A stretch of DNA of 46,633 nt from Clostridiales bacterium (GCA_015655075.1 JAATFT010000078.1:1-46633), one strand, 5' to 3'; counted from the stretch's first letter, positions 1 to 9,147 are shown. The notes: generated by a model not told the origin, from the letters alone. Program-made: numbers and translations.

Positions 1-747
1 AAAGCTGTTTCCCGCTTCCTGTGCAGGAAACTCGGACTGAAATCGGATGATATATTTAAAGAAATCACAGAGAATGGTCCTGAGCTGAACTATGTATATA
101 CTACCAAAGATTTTCAGATAAACGGTACAGTATTTCAGGAAAAAAATTATAAATTTATCGGGGCATCTATTTGGAAACGGGATTCTGTAATTGAAATACC
201 TTTTGAAAAGATGAAAAGGCCACTCATTTATATTTCCCTTGGTACCCTGCTGAATAATTCCATAAGTTTTTATAAAAAGTGTATTCAGGCATTTTCTGGC
301 GAGAACATATCTGTTATCATGTCAGTCGGCACTAAAATAGATATTGAAAAACTGGGTAAAATCCCCGGGAATTTTTATATTTATCGTTTTGTCCCTCAAC
401 TTGATATTTTAAGTCAGGCAGATTTATTCATAACCCATGGAGGGATGAATAGTGTAAACGAAGCTTTGTACTATAGTGTGCCCATGATTGTTGTACCTAT
501 GGGAAATGACCAGCCGACGGTTGCCAGAAGGGTTGAGGAACTTAAGCTTGGTTTAGTCCTTGATAAAAAAAGTGTTTCTGCCGAAAAGCTTCTCGGTGCA
601 TTTAATAAAATTCACAATGAAAAGCAATATCTGGAGAATGTTCATAAAATGAGGGAGGCGATGATTCAGGCCGGAGGAAATCAAAAGGCAGCTTCTGACA
701 TTATAAATTACATTACACTCCTAAATTCAAAAAGTAAAATGACTTAA
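1..747 (+). CDS. Macrolide-type (GT1/MGT family) glycosyltransferase, 3' part
   Basis: The reading frame is open from base 1, so the 5' end lies outside the window; about 248 residues are visible. The C-terminal half of a GT-B fold is clear. It has the strand PLIYISLGT, which opens the nucleotide-sugar domain, and the donor-binding stretch THGGMNSVNEAL followed by VPMIVVPMGNDQP, the pattern of UDP-sugar-dependent GT1 enzymes such as B. subtilis YjiC and macrolide glycosyltransferases. The family transfers a sugar from UDP-sugar to small hydrophobic acceptors in the cytoplasm; the acceptor here cannot be told. The ATG at 211 is internal to the domain and is not the start. A terminator follows at 774. 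Family assignment is firm, substrate unknown. Confidence 0.85.
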   Translation, partial: KAVSRFLCRKLGLKSDDIFKEITENGPELNYVYTTKDFQINGTVFQEKNYKFIGASIWKRDSVIEIPFEKMKRPLIYISLGTLLNNSISFYKKCIQAFSGENISVIMSVGTKIDIEKLGKIPGNFYIYRFVPQLDILSQADLFITHGGMNSVNEALYYSVPMIVVPMGNDQPTVARRVEELKLGLVLDKKSVSAEKLLGAFNKIHNEKQYLENVHKMREAMIQAGGNQKAASDIINYITLLNSKSKMT

Positions 748-773
748 TAAATCCGCCATCAGGCAAAATCTAT

Positions 774-815
774 GAGGCTATATTCTTCATTATTGAAAAG
801 CATAGCCTCTTTTTT
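774..815 (+). terminator. Rho-independent terminator after the glycosyltransferase
   Basis: A perfect 8-bp stem, GAGGCTAT (774-781) with ATAGCCTC (802-809), is followed directly by six T. It lies 27 bases after the stop codon of the glycosyltransferase on the same strand. Confidence 0.85.
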
Positions 816-980
816 CGTCTGATTTGCAGAAAAAAATGACTGATACGATACCAATGCTTATTAAATTTATGAGAACTCTCATCATAGAAATGTATCTTTA
901 CACAGCTTTAAACCTCATACTTGCGGCACACTGTGAAGCCTGTAAAGATATATGGATCCAATACTTTCCTATAAAGAATT

Positions 981-1147
981 GCTAGGGCGTGTTTGAAAAA
1001 TGCTTGTGCCGGACTGGATGCTCACTTTGTGGGAGACAAGGAGCGATTTCGGGTGCGTAGTGGTGCTACGCTCCCAAAATTGCAACGCAGTATACCGCAA
1101 AGTGGGGCGTTCAGAACGGTGCGATGAGTTTTCAGACACGCCCTAGC
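981..1147. repeat. Imperfect 167-bp palindromic element, copy A
   Basis: The ends are inverted repeats: GCTAGGGCGTG at the left and CACGCCCTAGC at the right. The two arms pair imperfectly along their whole length, and the centre is GCGTAG (1055-1060), loop TGGTG, CTACGC (1066-1071), extended by GGG/CCC. A right-half copy occurs at 32784-32831 (42 of 48 bases identical to 1097-1144), so it is a dispersed repeat. It has no coding capacity. It could be a MITE-like mobile element or a structured intergenic repeat; nothing visible tells how it moves. Confidence 0.75.
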
Positions 1148-1162
1148 TCTTTTTTACCGGTT

Positions 1163-1215
1163 GACCCTGTAATCATACCGGTGTTTAGCACGATTACAGG
1201 GTCTCTTTTCTTTCA
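1163..1215 (+). terminator. Hairpin with T-rich tail, plus orientation
   Basis: A perfect 12-bp stem (1163-1174 with 1192-1203, arms GACCCTGTAATC and GATTACAGGGTC) is followed by TCTTTTCTTT. The T-rich tail is on the plus strand, so it does not fit as the terminator of the minus-strand chitinase. It could stop read-through from the left or from the palindromic repeat. Between the glycosyltransferase and the chitinase remnant (748-1254) I see only this hairpin, the first terminator and the repeat. Confidence 0.55.
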
Positions 1216-1254
1216 GTATTTTATTTTTTACCCCGATACTATGCTTTTAAGAAC

Positions 1255-1862
1255 TCAATCATTTGAAAGAGCGGCAAGTGTCGGCGCTACGGAATTTGCA
1301 AAATTATAATTATTCTGAGCATCCCAGTTAATGGACCAGGTCATCACTGTTAACCAGAACGGAACCTTGTTCACCGCCTACGGAAATAATAACTCTCTGC
1401 CCTTTTCCTTTCGCCGCTGCAATATCCGCAATAAATTCCTCTTTCGTATATCCGCCTAAACTGGATGCCAGTGAGGAATCAAGAGTAAAGGTTACGGCAC
1501 CTGACTGTGTTGACGCATCTGCAAATGCAACGGCAATCAGATTATAGGAGTCGGGAACATCACTGATTTTCAGGCAGGTGGCACCGTTATTAAAGTTCTG
1601 CCAGTATCCGGTAAGAATATGCTCCGGCAGCTCTGTAACCGGTTCCTGCCCGATTGTATAGGTCGCGGTTACCATATCGGAAGCCGTCATCCCCTCCTTG
1701 AACGCTTTTGCTTTTATTGTAGTGGTGGAAGCCACCCCGATTGGCTCGCTGTATAACTGGGATGAGGATGTGGGTTCCGCACCATCCGTTGTGTAGCGGA
1801 CGGTTGCACCGTCCGTTTCACACTGAATGGTTACTTCCACCGCCTCGGAATATGCTCCCCCC
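1255..1862 (-). pseudogene. Decayed 3' half of the chitinase gene: third chitobiase-like domain and truncated second GH18
   Basis: This is the continuation of the chitinase gene in shifted frames. Just past the frame break at a run of six G (minus strand, 1857-1862) comes a third domain of the same type as the two in the intact part (AYSEAVEVTIQ...YTTDGAEPT...AFKEGMTAS). Then comes the start of a second GH18 domain of the ChiD type (TGYWQNFNNG, then VIISVGGEQGS). It meets a stop at 1328. In another frame, the sequence down to 1255 encodes the typical GH18 C-terminus VMTWSINWDAQNNYNFA. Roughly 170 residues between the GGEQGS strand and the MTWSINWD strand, including the DxxDxDxE motif, are absent. 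The ancestral enzyme was therefore bimodular, and this module cannot be catalytic. Confidence 0.85.
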
Positions 1863-3932
1863 TGCAGAACTAAACTCCGGCGTGACAACTTTGTTTACGG
1901 GTGTGACGGAACCTGTGTATTCCTCCCATAAGGCGGGAACATTGGACGGTTCCCACCCGGTAAGGGAAGTATGGGATTGTATACACTCATAATACTTACC
2001 GTCGTAGGACACTATATCCCCTGTTTGGTAGCTGGTATTCGGTGCCCACTCTGTGGCCTCCGACTGCCCGGAGTCTCCTTCTCCTGAATCGTCTTCTCCT
2101 GAATCTTCCTCTATGGTATAGACTGCAGTTACAGTTGACGAAGCTGTCATCCCCTCCTTAAACGCTTTTGCCTTTATTGTAGTTGTGGAATCCACACTGA
2201 TCGCATCAGTGTACACCTGGGAAGAGGCCGTCGGTTCACTGCCGTCGGTTGTGTAGCGGATAACCGCATTTTCGGTTGCACAAGTCAGAGCTACTTCCTG
2301 AGGCTCCGAATAGGTTCCCCCTGAAGGACTGAACGCGGGTGCCGCTACCGTATCCTCTGAAACAATGGTGTAAACGGCAGTGGAAGTCGCTGAATCCGTC
2401 AGGCCTTCCTTGAATGCTTTTGCTTTTAATGTCGTGGTTTTATCCACGGTAAGAGGAGCACTGTATGCCAGTGATGTGGCAGAAGGCTCCGTACCATCCG
2501 TAGTATAACGAATAACGGCATCTTCCGTTGCTGACGTAATTGTTACAGTCTGGGCATTCGTATATTCTCCGCCGGCGGGGCTGAACACAGGCGCCGTTAC
2601 CGCCGCAGGATTGTCAACGGCCAGTTTATCTTGAGCCAGACTGGTCATTTCAAAATCATCGGTATCGCCGGAAATTTCCCAGATAACCAAACCTCCATAG
2701 CCGTTGCTGTTAATAAAATCACATCTGGCGGAAAGTGAGGTCGTGTCTTCATAGGATAACAGCACTCCCGTTGATTCATTATAAAGCCATGGTGTTTTGG
2801 CATAGGTATCGTCACGGTATTTTATATAACCGCCTGTATTCTCCATCTGCTTCAGCGTGAAGTACGGATATTGTCCTCCCGGAGAATTTGGGTTGTCCCA
2901 GGAACCCGTAGCAGCACCGGTTGCTGTTCCATACATTCCGTTTGTGCCACCGGTCACGCCCTTCCAGCCTCTGGAATAATAGGGGGTTCCCACATTTAAC
3001 TTGCTTGCGGGGACTCCGTAAATTTCCGTGAAGTTACGCATTGCGGCATCCGTATTGTATCTTCCCTTAATATCAACGGGAGTGGAAGCGGCCGTATCGT
3101 CCGGATTGGCATAAATTCCTGCATGATGCCCGGTTGTTGTTTCCCATGCACCATGAAAATCATAAGTCATAACATTAATCCAGTCCAGATATTGTTCATA
3201 TTTATCAGGTTCGGTCAGTTCAAGCTTATCGTATCCGGCCGGAGCTGCGATTGTAAGAATTTTATCCGAGTGTCCCGTATTGTTGTATGCCTCACGGATT
3301 TCCTTCAGAAGAAGCGTAAAGTTTTCTTTATCCTCAGGACCTCCCGGGCATCCTCTGTCATACTCGTCATTGGGATCGGCCTCCCTGTCAATCCCCGGAT
3401 ATTCCCAATCTATATCAAATCCGTCAATAAAGGGGTATTCATCCAGAAATTCAATGAGACTGTTGATAAAAGTAGCCCTTCCTTCCGCCGTTTTTGCCAT
3501 GTCATGGTAGTTATTCCCCCTTGTCCAGCCTCCGATGGAAACTAAAATCTTTACATTGGGATATATACTCTTATAGTATTTATATTCTCCAAAATGTCCT
3601 CTGAGCTGGCCTGTTTCCCAGCCCTCTGAATGCTCCATTGACTTGTCAAAGTCCGCATAGGTATCAGTGGAAGCAAGCTGGAAACTGGAATCCACCTCAA
3701 AAAAAGCATGATTAACAACCGTGACCTTATCCCACGGCAGCATACCTATCGTCATATTTTTGTGTGCGGCATTGTAAATGCCCCAGTTCGGAAAATAAGC
3801 AATAATATTTTTGGCTTGAGCCGAAGCAGATACCGTTTCTGCATTTGTATAAGCCGGTACGGTTGCAATAGACGATATTGCCAATGCAAAAATCAGTAAA
3901 ATTCTTAGAAACTTTTCTGTAATTTTTTTCAT
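1818..3932 (-). CDS. Secreted GH18 chitinase, C-terminally truncated by frameshift
   Basis: Hydrolyses chitin outside the cell. A signal peptide (about residues 1-31) is followed by a GH18 barrel (about 41-440) with the catalytic motif DGFDIDWE (residues 170-177; E177 the acid), a conserved SIGGW strand and VMTYDFHG. Two chitobiase-like C-terminal domains (about 445-523 and 528-606) follow, then a Glu/Asp/Gly/Ser linker and a CBM5/12-type chitin-binding module (about 626-672, WAPNTSYQTGDIVSYDGKYY). The frame breaks in a third repeat domain at the G run 1857-1862, giving a foreign tail and stop at 1818. AGGAGG lies 8 bases before the ATG. The catalytic module looks intact, so a shortened active chitinase of 704 residues is plausible. 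Confidence 0.9.
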   Translation of the reverse strand: MKKITEKFLRILLIFALAISSIATVPAYTNAETVSASAQAKNIIAYFPNWGIYNAAHKNMTIGMLPWDKVTVVNHAFFEVDSSFQLASTDTYADFDKSMEHSEGWETGQLRGHFGEYKYYKSIYPNVKILVSIGGWTRGNNYHDMAKTAEGRATFINSLIEFLDEYPFIDGFDIDWEYPGIDREADPNDEYDRGCPGGPEDKENFTLLLKEIREAYNNTGHSDKILTIAAPAGYDKLELTEPDKYEQYLDWINVMTYDFHGAWETTTGHHAGIYANPDDTAASTPVDIKGRYNTDAAMRNFTEIYGVPASKLNVGTPYYSRGWKGVTGGTNGMYGTATGAATGSWDNPNSPGGQYPYFTLKQMENTGGYIKYRDDTYAKTPWLYNESTGVLLSYEDTTSLSARCDFINSNGYGGLVIWEISGDTDDFEMTSLAQDKLAVDNPAAVTAPVFSPAGGEYTNAQTVTITSATEDAVIRYTTDGTEPSATSLAYSAPLTVDKTTTLKAKAFKEGLTDSATSTAVYTIVSEDTVAAPAFSPSGGTYSEPQEVALTCATENAVIRYTTDGSEPTASSQVYTDAISVDSTTTIKAKAFKEGMTASSTVTAVYTIEEDSGEDDSGEGDSGQSEATEWAPNTSYQTGDIVSYDGKYYECIQSHTSLTGWEPSNVPALWEEYTGSVTPVNKVVTPEFSSAGGSIFRGGGSNHSV

Positions 3933-4037
3933 ATCTCCATCCTCCTATCTCAAAATTTGATATTTGTCAATATATCTCCCATATATTTTGAATATTTATA
4001 TCAATACCTAAATATAGTATTAATACTTACTGTTGTT

Positions 4038-4133
4038 TCTGCCCGTTTATCCATAAACTTACCCTATCAGTTCTCGCTGGATCTATGTCCTTACATTCCA
4101 TCCTTCTGTTTTATGGATAAAGGCACAGGCAGA
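4038..4133. promoter_or_regulatory. Long inverted repeat between the peptidase and chitinase genes
   Basis: TTTATCCATAAA (4046-4057) pairs perfectly with TTTATGGATAAA (4110-4121), and the stem continues outward with TCTGCC/GGCAGA. About 52 bases lie between the arms. On the minus strand it lies about 105 bases upstream of the chitinase start and 60 bases after the peptidase stop. No T run follows it, so it is not a standard terminator. It may be a structured 5' leader or a transcription-factor site. I could not match it to a riboswitch class I know. Confidence 0.5.
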
Positions 4134-4193
4134 CTTTTGCTTTTTGTATAAACGATGTAAAAGTTATTTTTCAACAGTTCCTTCCGAAAGCGG

Positions 4194-5606
4194 TTATTTT
4201 TCGACTTTTATAGAAGAGGTCTTATCATTAAAGTCACCCAGGGAAGAAGTATCCTCCTGCAAAACTATTGTACTGCCCTTATAATCCGCATCCTGATATA
4301 AGGTTATTTTGTAGCCTTCTGGCACTTTGACGGAAGAAAGCGAATCATTTTTCAGGCCCTTTGCAATTAAATCACTGTTATTGTAACTGCCGGCGCTTAA
4401 TTTAACCGAAGTACCCTGGTAATTGGCATCCGTATAAAATTCAGGTAAATCTTCCGCCTCCACTTTTATGGAAGAAGTCAGATCGTTAAAGTCGCTTAAA
4501 TACGACGTATCTCCTGTTACAACCTTTTGCGAACCTCCGAAATTCGCATTTTCATATAAGGTTACTTTAAATCCTGCCGGCACTTTTAAAGAAGAAAGCT
4601 TGTCATTTGGAATTCCCGCGGCCAGCATTTCACTGTAATTATAACTGCCGGCCCCAAGGATAGCTCTCCATCCGCCGTAATTGGCATCGCCGTAAAAAGT
4701 GACGGCGTCATCGGTAGTACCGTAATTTAAAGGATAATCCTGGCATGCCGTCTGGTGCTGGTTCTCATATTCGGTAGTCCAGCCAAATGCATTTGTTGCA
4801 AGCGACTTTAAATCTTCTCCTGCAGCGCCGCTCATAAAATGAACAAATTCACCTATGTTCATATCCTCGGTGTAGTAACCGTCTGAGTTTTTCGGATAAT
4901 GCTGGGACAAAAGCCGGAAAAAATTCGAAAGTACCTGGGATTCTCCGTAGTTGGCATAAATAGGATAAAACCAGTTTTTAAACCAGGCAGTTCCGGATGT
5001 CGGAAAACTGTCCGTAACGCTCATATAGCTGTTATATATCCTGTTGGCTTCACTGGTCATGCCAATACCCTTATAAACATCATACTGGAAGATTTCACAC
5101 CACTTGCTGTCCTGCCAGATTCCGAAAGCCTGCGACCCCTTTGTACCGTTCGAGGCACTTTCCACAATATGTCCGATTTCATGGACAAGCGCATCAATAT
5201 TCCATTCCGACTGGCTGCTGAAATCACTTCCTCCCACATCAATTACATTGCGGTAATCATGGCCGGAGTCATAATAGTAGGCCGGATGTCCGCCGGGATA
5301 TTTGTTATGGATAACAACATACAGTCTTCCGTCACCGCCCATAGACCCATAGGTCTGCTTTGTATACTGCCATACTGTTGTGATAAAGGAATAAATCCAA
5401 TCGGCCTTTGTCTTATCAATATCATCATCAAAATAAACCGCTACATCGTCGTTATAATAAACGAGTGTTACAAGCTGGTTGTGCTCAAACCAGTGCTCCT
5501 GCCAGGTCGCAGACGGAGCAGCCAGGCTCGCCTGGGCATATGTGGAAGGGATGGCACTGATAAACAATAGAACTGTAATAATAATTATGGCTAACCTTTT
5601 TTTCAT
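4194..5606 (-). CDS. Secreted zinc metallopeptidase with two beta/gamma-crystallin domains
   Basis: A 470-residue exported protein: signal peptide (1-24, hydrophobic core then TYAQA), a peptidase-like domain with the zincin motif HEIGH (142-146), and Glu171 in WCEIFQYD as a possible third metal ligand. Two beta/gamma-crystallin domains follow (about 300-382 and 388-468). Each has two Greek-key units ending in the calcium-clamp pattern N-D-x-x-S-S (NDKLSS, NDLTSS, NDSLSS, NDKTSS), so all four sites look intact. The start at 5606 is chosen because AGAGG precedes it and a signal peptide follows. The peptidase family was not identified; it resembles basic secretory-type zincins only loosely. Substrate unknown. 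Confidence 0.75.
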   Translation of the reverse strand: MKKRLAIIIITVLLFISAIPSTYAQASLAAPSATWQEHWFEHNQLVTLVYYNDDVAVYFDDDIDKTKADWIYSFITTVWQYTKQTYGSMGGDGRLYVVIHNKYPGGHPAYYYDSGHDYRNVIDVGGSDFSSQSEWNIDALVHEIGHIVESASNGTKGSQAFGIWQDSKWCEIFQYDVYKGIGMTSEANRIYNSYMSVTDSFPTSGTAWFKNWFYPIYANYGESQVLSNFFRLLSQHYPKNSDGYYTEDMNIGEFVHFMSGAAGEDLKSLATNAFGWTTEYENQHQTACQDYPLNYGTTDDAVTFYGDANYGGWRAILGAGSYNYSEMLAAGIPNDKLSSLKVPAGFKVTLYENANFGGSQKVVTGDTSYLSDFNDLTSSIKVEAEDLPEFYTDANYQGTSVKLSAGSYNNSDLIAKGLKNDSLSSVKVPEGYKITLYQDADYKGSTIVLQEDTSSLGDFNDKTSSIKVEK

Positions 5607-6411
5607 TATTAAACCTCTCATTCTTTTTATATTATTGGTGTATATCAAGCAAAAAATTATTTACAATAAATTACTAATTGACTCTAAAAAATAGCTCATC
5701 TTTAAAACCTAATAATACACTTAAGTTTCTTTGAAATATCAATCCTTTTCCCAAGCTTATACTCTCCCTTCAAAATTAATTAAATTTACAGTTCTGTACG
5801 TCGCCTATATGCATCCCCCCTTAAGTATAATAAGTATCTTTTTTATTTATATTAAATTGACATGTGACTAGCATAATTTTACAATCAGGCATATATTGCC
5901 GATTACTGTTAAAATATAAAATATGGCCGGAGCTGTAGCCCAGGTCCCCATAAAATTACTGAAAAAGCTATATTACCTAAAAATGCATAATCTCTAAAGA
6001 TATCCTTTTTTTATTTTAAAATATATTCAATAAAAAACAACTAGCTGAAATTGGCATATTTTGTATCATCTTGTCGTTCAGTAATAACGCCATTAGGTAT
6101 TATAGTATTCTATTTAGGTACGATTCCAGACAGTCAAAGTGCAAAAAAATGAGCCGCGCACTTGCGGTCAACCGCAATGCGACAGCTCTTAACTGTATTT
6201 TTATATATTGTTTTTACTTTATAGAAAATTCCTTGAATTTCCGATTAAACATCCATGTCTGCACTTGCCGACACCACAATGAATGAAATCGGATGTTAAG
6301 TTTCAAAGTAAATAGAAAGCCTTCCAGACGGGATGTGCATGACGCCTGCAGGGTATCATGCCCCAAAGCGACTAAGCGGCAGCGGCAGAGTCCGGCAAGG
6401 CAAACTCTTTC
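5607..6411. other. Long AT-rich intergenic region without a gene
   Basis: No open frame with a ribosome-binding site or recognisable product is seen on either strand. The part at 5607-5700 is the upstream region of the peptidase gene and is very AT-rich, with weak promoter-like TATA boxes. The only clear structure is the terminator at 6142-6188. The stretch 6320-6405, next to the cysN stop, is GC-richer than its surroundings and contains short inverted motifs, possibly a repeat remnant. Confidence 0.5.
6142..6188 (-). terminator. Terminator of the sulfate operon
   Basis: On the minus strand GAGC, CGCA and TGCGGT pair with CCGCA, TGCG and GCTC (6151-6188), followed by A and seven T (plus-strand A run 6143-6149). 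It is 224 bases downstream of the cysN stop and is the first good intrinsic terminator after the operon. Confidence 0.8.
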
Positions 6412-8133
6412 TTATATATTGTATTCAATAATATAGACAGAATCCTCACTGAATTTAATATGCTTATACTGGTTTAAGGAAAACCATTGATTGGAGAATT
6501 CCACATCTTTGGATATATTATCCGTTTTATCGTCCCGTTCCTCAATTAATTGGTTAAATTCTTCCTGATTCCTTACACGTATGCCAAAACCTCTTGCATT
6601 GATCAACGGCAGTTTATTATAGGTATAGTCCTGCAAAGACAGGATATCTTCTATGATTTTATTCCGTATTTTTACCACCATTCCGTCTTTAATTCCGATA
6701 ATGTCAAAGGAATCGGGATAGACATAGGTATCGCCTGTGGTGGTAATCTCATCTCCCACATAATATAACTTATTATCCGTCTGTACGTTTTTAATACTGT
6801 TATCCTGGACACTGTAATAATATTCTTCAAAAATTCTGCTGTTCAGATAATAATTTTCCTTTACAAAACCCCCCTTTAGATTAATGGCTTTTTCTGCTCT
6901 GGAAATAATGCCGCCTCCGGCCACATCGTATCCGTCTACGATAACAAACCGGCCTGTCGCCTTGCTGTGCCTGAATTCGTCAAAAGCAACCGCCTCTTTG
7001 GTTTCCACAATAATTTCGGCCACATCGTTAATCCTCACCCTTAAAGCCTTCTCCTTGCCGGATAAGGTACTGGCATCGATTACTTTCAGTATGGACTTGA
7101 CTTCTGCCTCTACTTCGGCAGTTGCCAGCTTGATTTTATATTTCTTATTCATAATCAGATCCGTTTTACCCATCCAGAATATGTTTGCGCGGAATCGGTT
7201 GGAAATTATGGGTACGTCTTTTCTATGGCTGATTATCTCGCCCCGCCTGTTAAAGAACTCATCCGCCACGGTAATTCCCACAGATTGTCCGGCTGCCGCC
7301 ACATCGGTCTGATCTTTGGGAGTCCAGGCTTCAATGGTTTTTACTCTGGTGGTTTTATTACCGGGCGTTATTTGGATTTCATCACCGGCTTTTAAGGTGC
7401 CTGCTTCTATCCTTCCCACAATGATCCTCCTGCTGTCAAATTTGTAGACATCCTGGATAGGAAAACGCAATGGCTTATGGGAAATATCCTTATCCTTTGG
7501 TATCTCGTCAATGGCTTCCAGTATGGGCTTACCTTTATACCAGGGCATTTTATGGGAATAGCTTGCGATATTTTCGCCATAAAATGCGGATATAGGAATA
7601 TAATCCAGGGGAGTAATCTGTAAAGTATTTAAAAATATATTAAAATCTTCTTTTATGGCATGATATTTTTCTTCGGAATAATCAATCAGATCCATTTTAT
7701 TGACAATTACATATACCTTCTGAATTCCCAATAAGGATAAGATATAGCCGTGTCTTTTGGACTGCTCCTTGATTCCTTCCTTGGCATCGATGACTAAAAG
7801 CGCCGCCTCGGCACTGGCCGCACCGGAGATCATATTTTTTAAAAATTCCTTGTGTCCGGGTGCATCAATAATGACATAATCCCTCTTTTTGGTAAAAAAC
7901 TGGAGTTGGGTGGTATCTATGGTAATACCTTGCTTCTGCTCTTCTTCAAAGGCGTCTAAAAGATAAGCATATTCAAAGGGCTTTCCCTTTTCTTTCGAGA
8001 TACGCTTTACCCTTTCAATGGCACCCTCCGGCAGAGAATTGGTATCATATAACAGGCGACCTATCACCGTTGATTTGCCATGGTCCACATGACCTACCAC
8101 TACTATCTTAAGTGTTTCTTTATTCTCGCTCAT
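6412..8133 (-). CDS. cysN: Sulfate adenylyltransferase subunit 1 (GTPase), with C-terminal extension
   Basis: CysN hydrolyses GTP to drive the CysD-catalysed synthesis of APS from ATP and sulfate. The translation-factor GTPase domain is complete: P-loop [23 protein letters not shown] and SAF. Beta-barrel domains II and III follow to about residue 420. After that comes an extension of about 140 residues (from about GGFVKENYY to the end) not found in E. coli CysN, whose total length is about 475 residues against 573 here. It has no APS-kinase P-loop. AAGGAGGG lies 7 bases before the chosen ATG, which is 13 bases after the cysD stop. Last gene of the sulfate operon. Confidence 0.93.
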   Translation of the reverse strand: MSENKETLKIVVVGHVDHGKSTVIGRLLYDTNSLPEGAIERVKRISKEKGKPFEYAYLLDAFEEEQKQGITIDTTQLQFFTKKRDYVIIDAPGHKEFLKNMISGAASAEAALLVIDAKEGIKEQSKRHGYILSLLGIQKVYVIVNKMDLIDYSEEKYHAIKEDFNIFLNTLQITPLDYIPISAFYGENIASYSHKMPWYKGKPILEAIDEIPKDKDISHKPLRFPIQDVYKFDSRRIIVGRIEAGTLKAGDEIQITPGNKTTRVKTIEAWTPKDQTDVAAAGQSVGITVADEFFNRRGEIISHRKDVPIISNRFRANIFWMGKTDLIMNKKYKIKLATAEVEAEVKSILKVIDASTLSGKEKALRVRINDVAEIIVETKEAVAFDEFRHSKATGRFVIVDGYDVAGGGIISRAEKAINLKGGFVKENYYLNSRIFEEYYYSVQDNSIKNVQTDNKLYYVGDEITTTGDTYVYPDSFDIIGIKDGMVVKIRNKIIEDILSLQDYTYNKLPLINARGFGIRVRNQEEFNQLIEERDDKTDNISKDVEFSNQWFSLNQYKHIKFSEDSVYIIEYNI

Positions 8134-8146
8134 CTGGTAGCCCTCC

Positions 8147-8947
8147 TTACATATATCCGTCTTTACGGAGCTTCTGCATTGCATACGCATCCTCCTGATC
8201 CTGTGCACGGCCAGCACGTTCACTGGTTTTTGTATGCTTTAATTCTTCAATGATTTCTCCAACCGTGCTCGCGGTTGATTCAATGGTTCCGGTACACGGG
8301 GCGCAGCCAAGACTGCGGTAGCGTTTTCCGTCTTTTGCAAAATATAAATCAATTAAAGGAATGTTCTCCTGTAAAATATATTCCCATACGTCAATTTCAT
8401 TCCAGTGGAGAATGGGATGAACCCTGATATGGTTACCCTTCGGGAAATCCGTTTTAAACTGATCCCATAGCTCCGGGGGCTGGTTGGTATAATCCCATTC
8501 ATAATCCTTGTTTCTTTCACTGAATACCCTTTCCTTGGAACGGGAGCCTTCTTCATCCCTTCTTACTCCTAAAATCAAGCCCTCAAATTCATATTTCTCC
8601 ACCACCTGCTGTAAGCCGTCGGTTTTTAAAGCCCTGCAACAGACAAGTCTTCCTTTGTCCGGTCCCATACCCGCCTTTACGGCCTCTTCATTGGTATGTA
8701 CAATCAGGTCAAGATTTAACTCCCTGGCAATTTTATCCCGGTATACAATCATCTGCGGTATTTTATAAGTTGTATCCACGTGGATGAAAGGAAAAGGACA
8801 ATACCCGTAAAAAGCTTTCTTGGCCAACCACATAAGTACGGTTGAATCCTTTCCTATGGACCAGAGCATACCTAGCTTCCCAAACTTTTTATATGCCTCC
8901 CGCAGTATATAGATACTTTCCGCTTCTAACTCGTCTAAATGGTTCAT
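8147..8947 (-). CDS. cysD: Sulfate adenylyltransferase subunit 2
   Basis: CysD is the catalytic subunit of ATP sulfurylase and makes APS and pyrophosphate in complex with CysN. The 266-residue protein has the PP-loop [13 protein letters not shown], the LVCCRALKT segment, [13 protein letters not shown] and the C-terminal [10 protein letters not shown] of the PAPS-reductase-like superfamily. AGGAGG is placed 5 bases before the ATG at 8947. Upstream, between this gene and aprB, are two repeat elements (8972-9134 and 9148-9216), so cysDN may be expressed differently from aprBA although they appear to share one transcript. Confidence 0.95.
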   Translation of the reverse strand: MNHLDELEAESIYILREAYKKFGKLGMLWSIGKDSTVLMWLAKKAFYGYCPFPFIHVDTTYKIPQMIVYRDKIARELNLDLIVHTNEEAVKAGMGPDKGRLVCCRALKTDGLQQVVEKYEFEGLILGVRRDEEGSRSKERVFSERNKDYEWDYTNQPPELWDQFKTDFPKGNHIRVHPILHWNEIDVWEYILQENIPLIDLYFAKDGKRYRSLGCAPCTGTIESTASTVGEIIEELKHTKTSERAGRAQDQEDAYAMQKLRKDGYM

Positions 8948-8971
8948 ATTATGTCCTCCTGTTTCTTTTTT

Positions 8972-9134
8972 GAGTACTCTCGGAAACTCTTTGTATGCAG
9001 ATTTGTGAGATGATTTTTTGTCAGATATGCACAAATTTATGAGGCGTACGTGGAGCGTACGTTGATTAAATTTGTGCGCAGCTGGCGAAAAATCAGCCGC
9101 AAAGATGCGTACAGGGGAATTTCCGAGAGTGCTC
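8972..9134. repeat. Imperfect 163-bp palindromic element, copy C
   Basis: The terminal inverted repeats are GAGTACTCTCGGAAA and TTTCCGAGAGTGCTC. The arms pair imperfectly all the way in, including GCACAAATTTA with TAAATTTGTGC. The centre is CGTACG, loop TGGAG, CGTACG (9045-9061). A shorter relative lies at 30733-30807. The central stem and loop resemble those of copy A at 981-1147, though the ends differ. It lies in the leader between aprB and cysD and ends about 15 bases before the cysD ribosome-binding site. Confidence 0.75.
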
Positions 9135-9147
9135 TTTTTATATAGTC

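Noticed and set aside
895..946. Inverted repeat CTTTACA...TGTAAAG after the glycosyltransferase as a regulatory site
   Set aside because: The match is short and interrupted, and no gene starts nearby.
1124..1309. Plus-strand ORF of 61 codons over the end of repeat A and the chitinase remnant
   Set aside because: No ribosome-binding site, and it overlaps the palindrome, a hairpin and the reverse of the GH18 C-terminus.
3933..4193. A c-di-GMP or preQ1 riboswitch upstream of the chitinase
   Set aside because: The inverted repeat does not carry the conserved core of either class as far as I can see.
4899..5570. Plus-strand open frame of 223 codons opposite the metallopeptidase
   Set aside because: It is the antisense of a gene with clear domains; it has no ribosome-binding site and no family-like sequence.
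9001..9130. CRISPR-like array between aprB and cysD
   Set aside because: There is one palindrome and one hairpin, without regular repeats and spacers.
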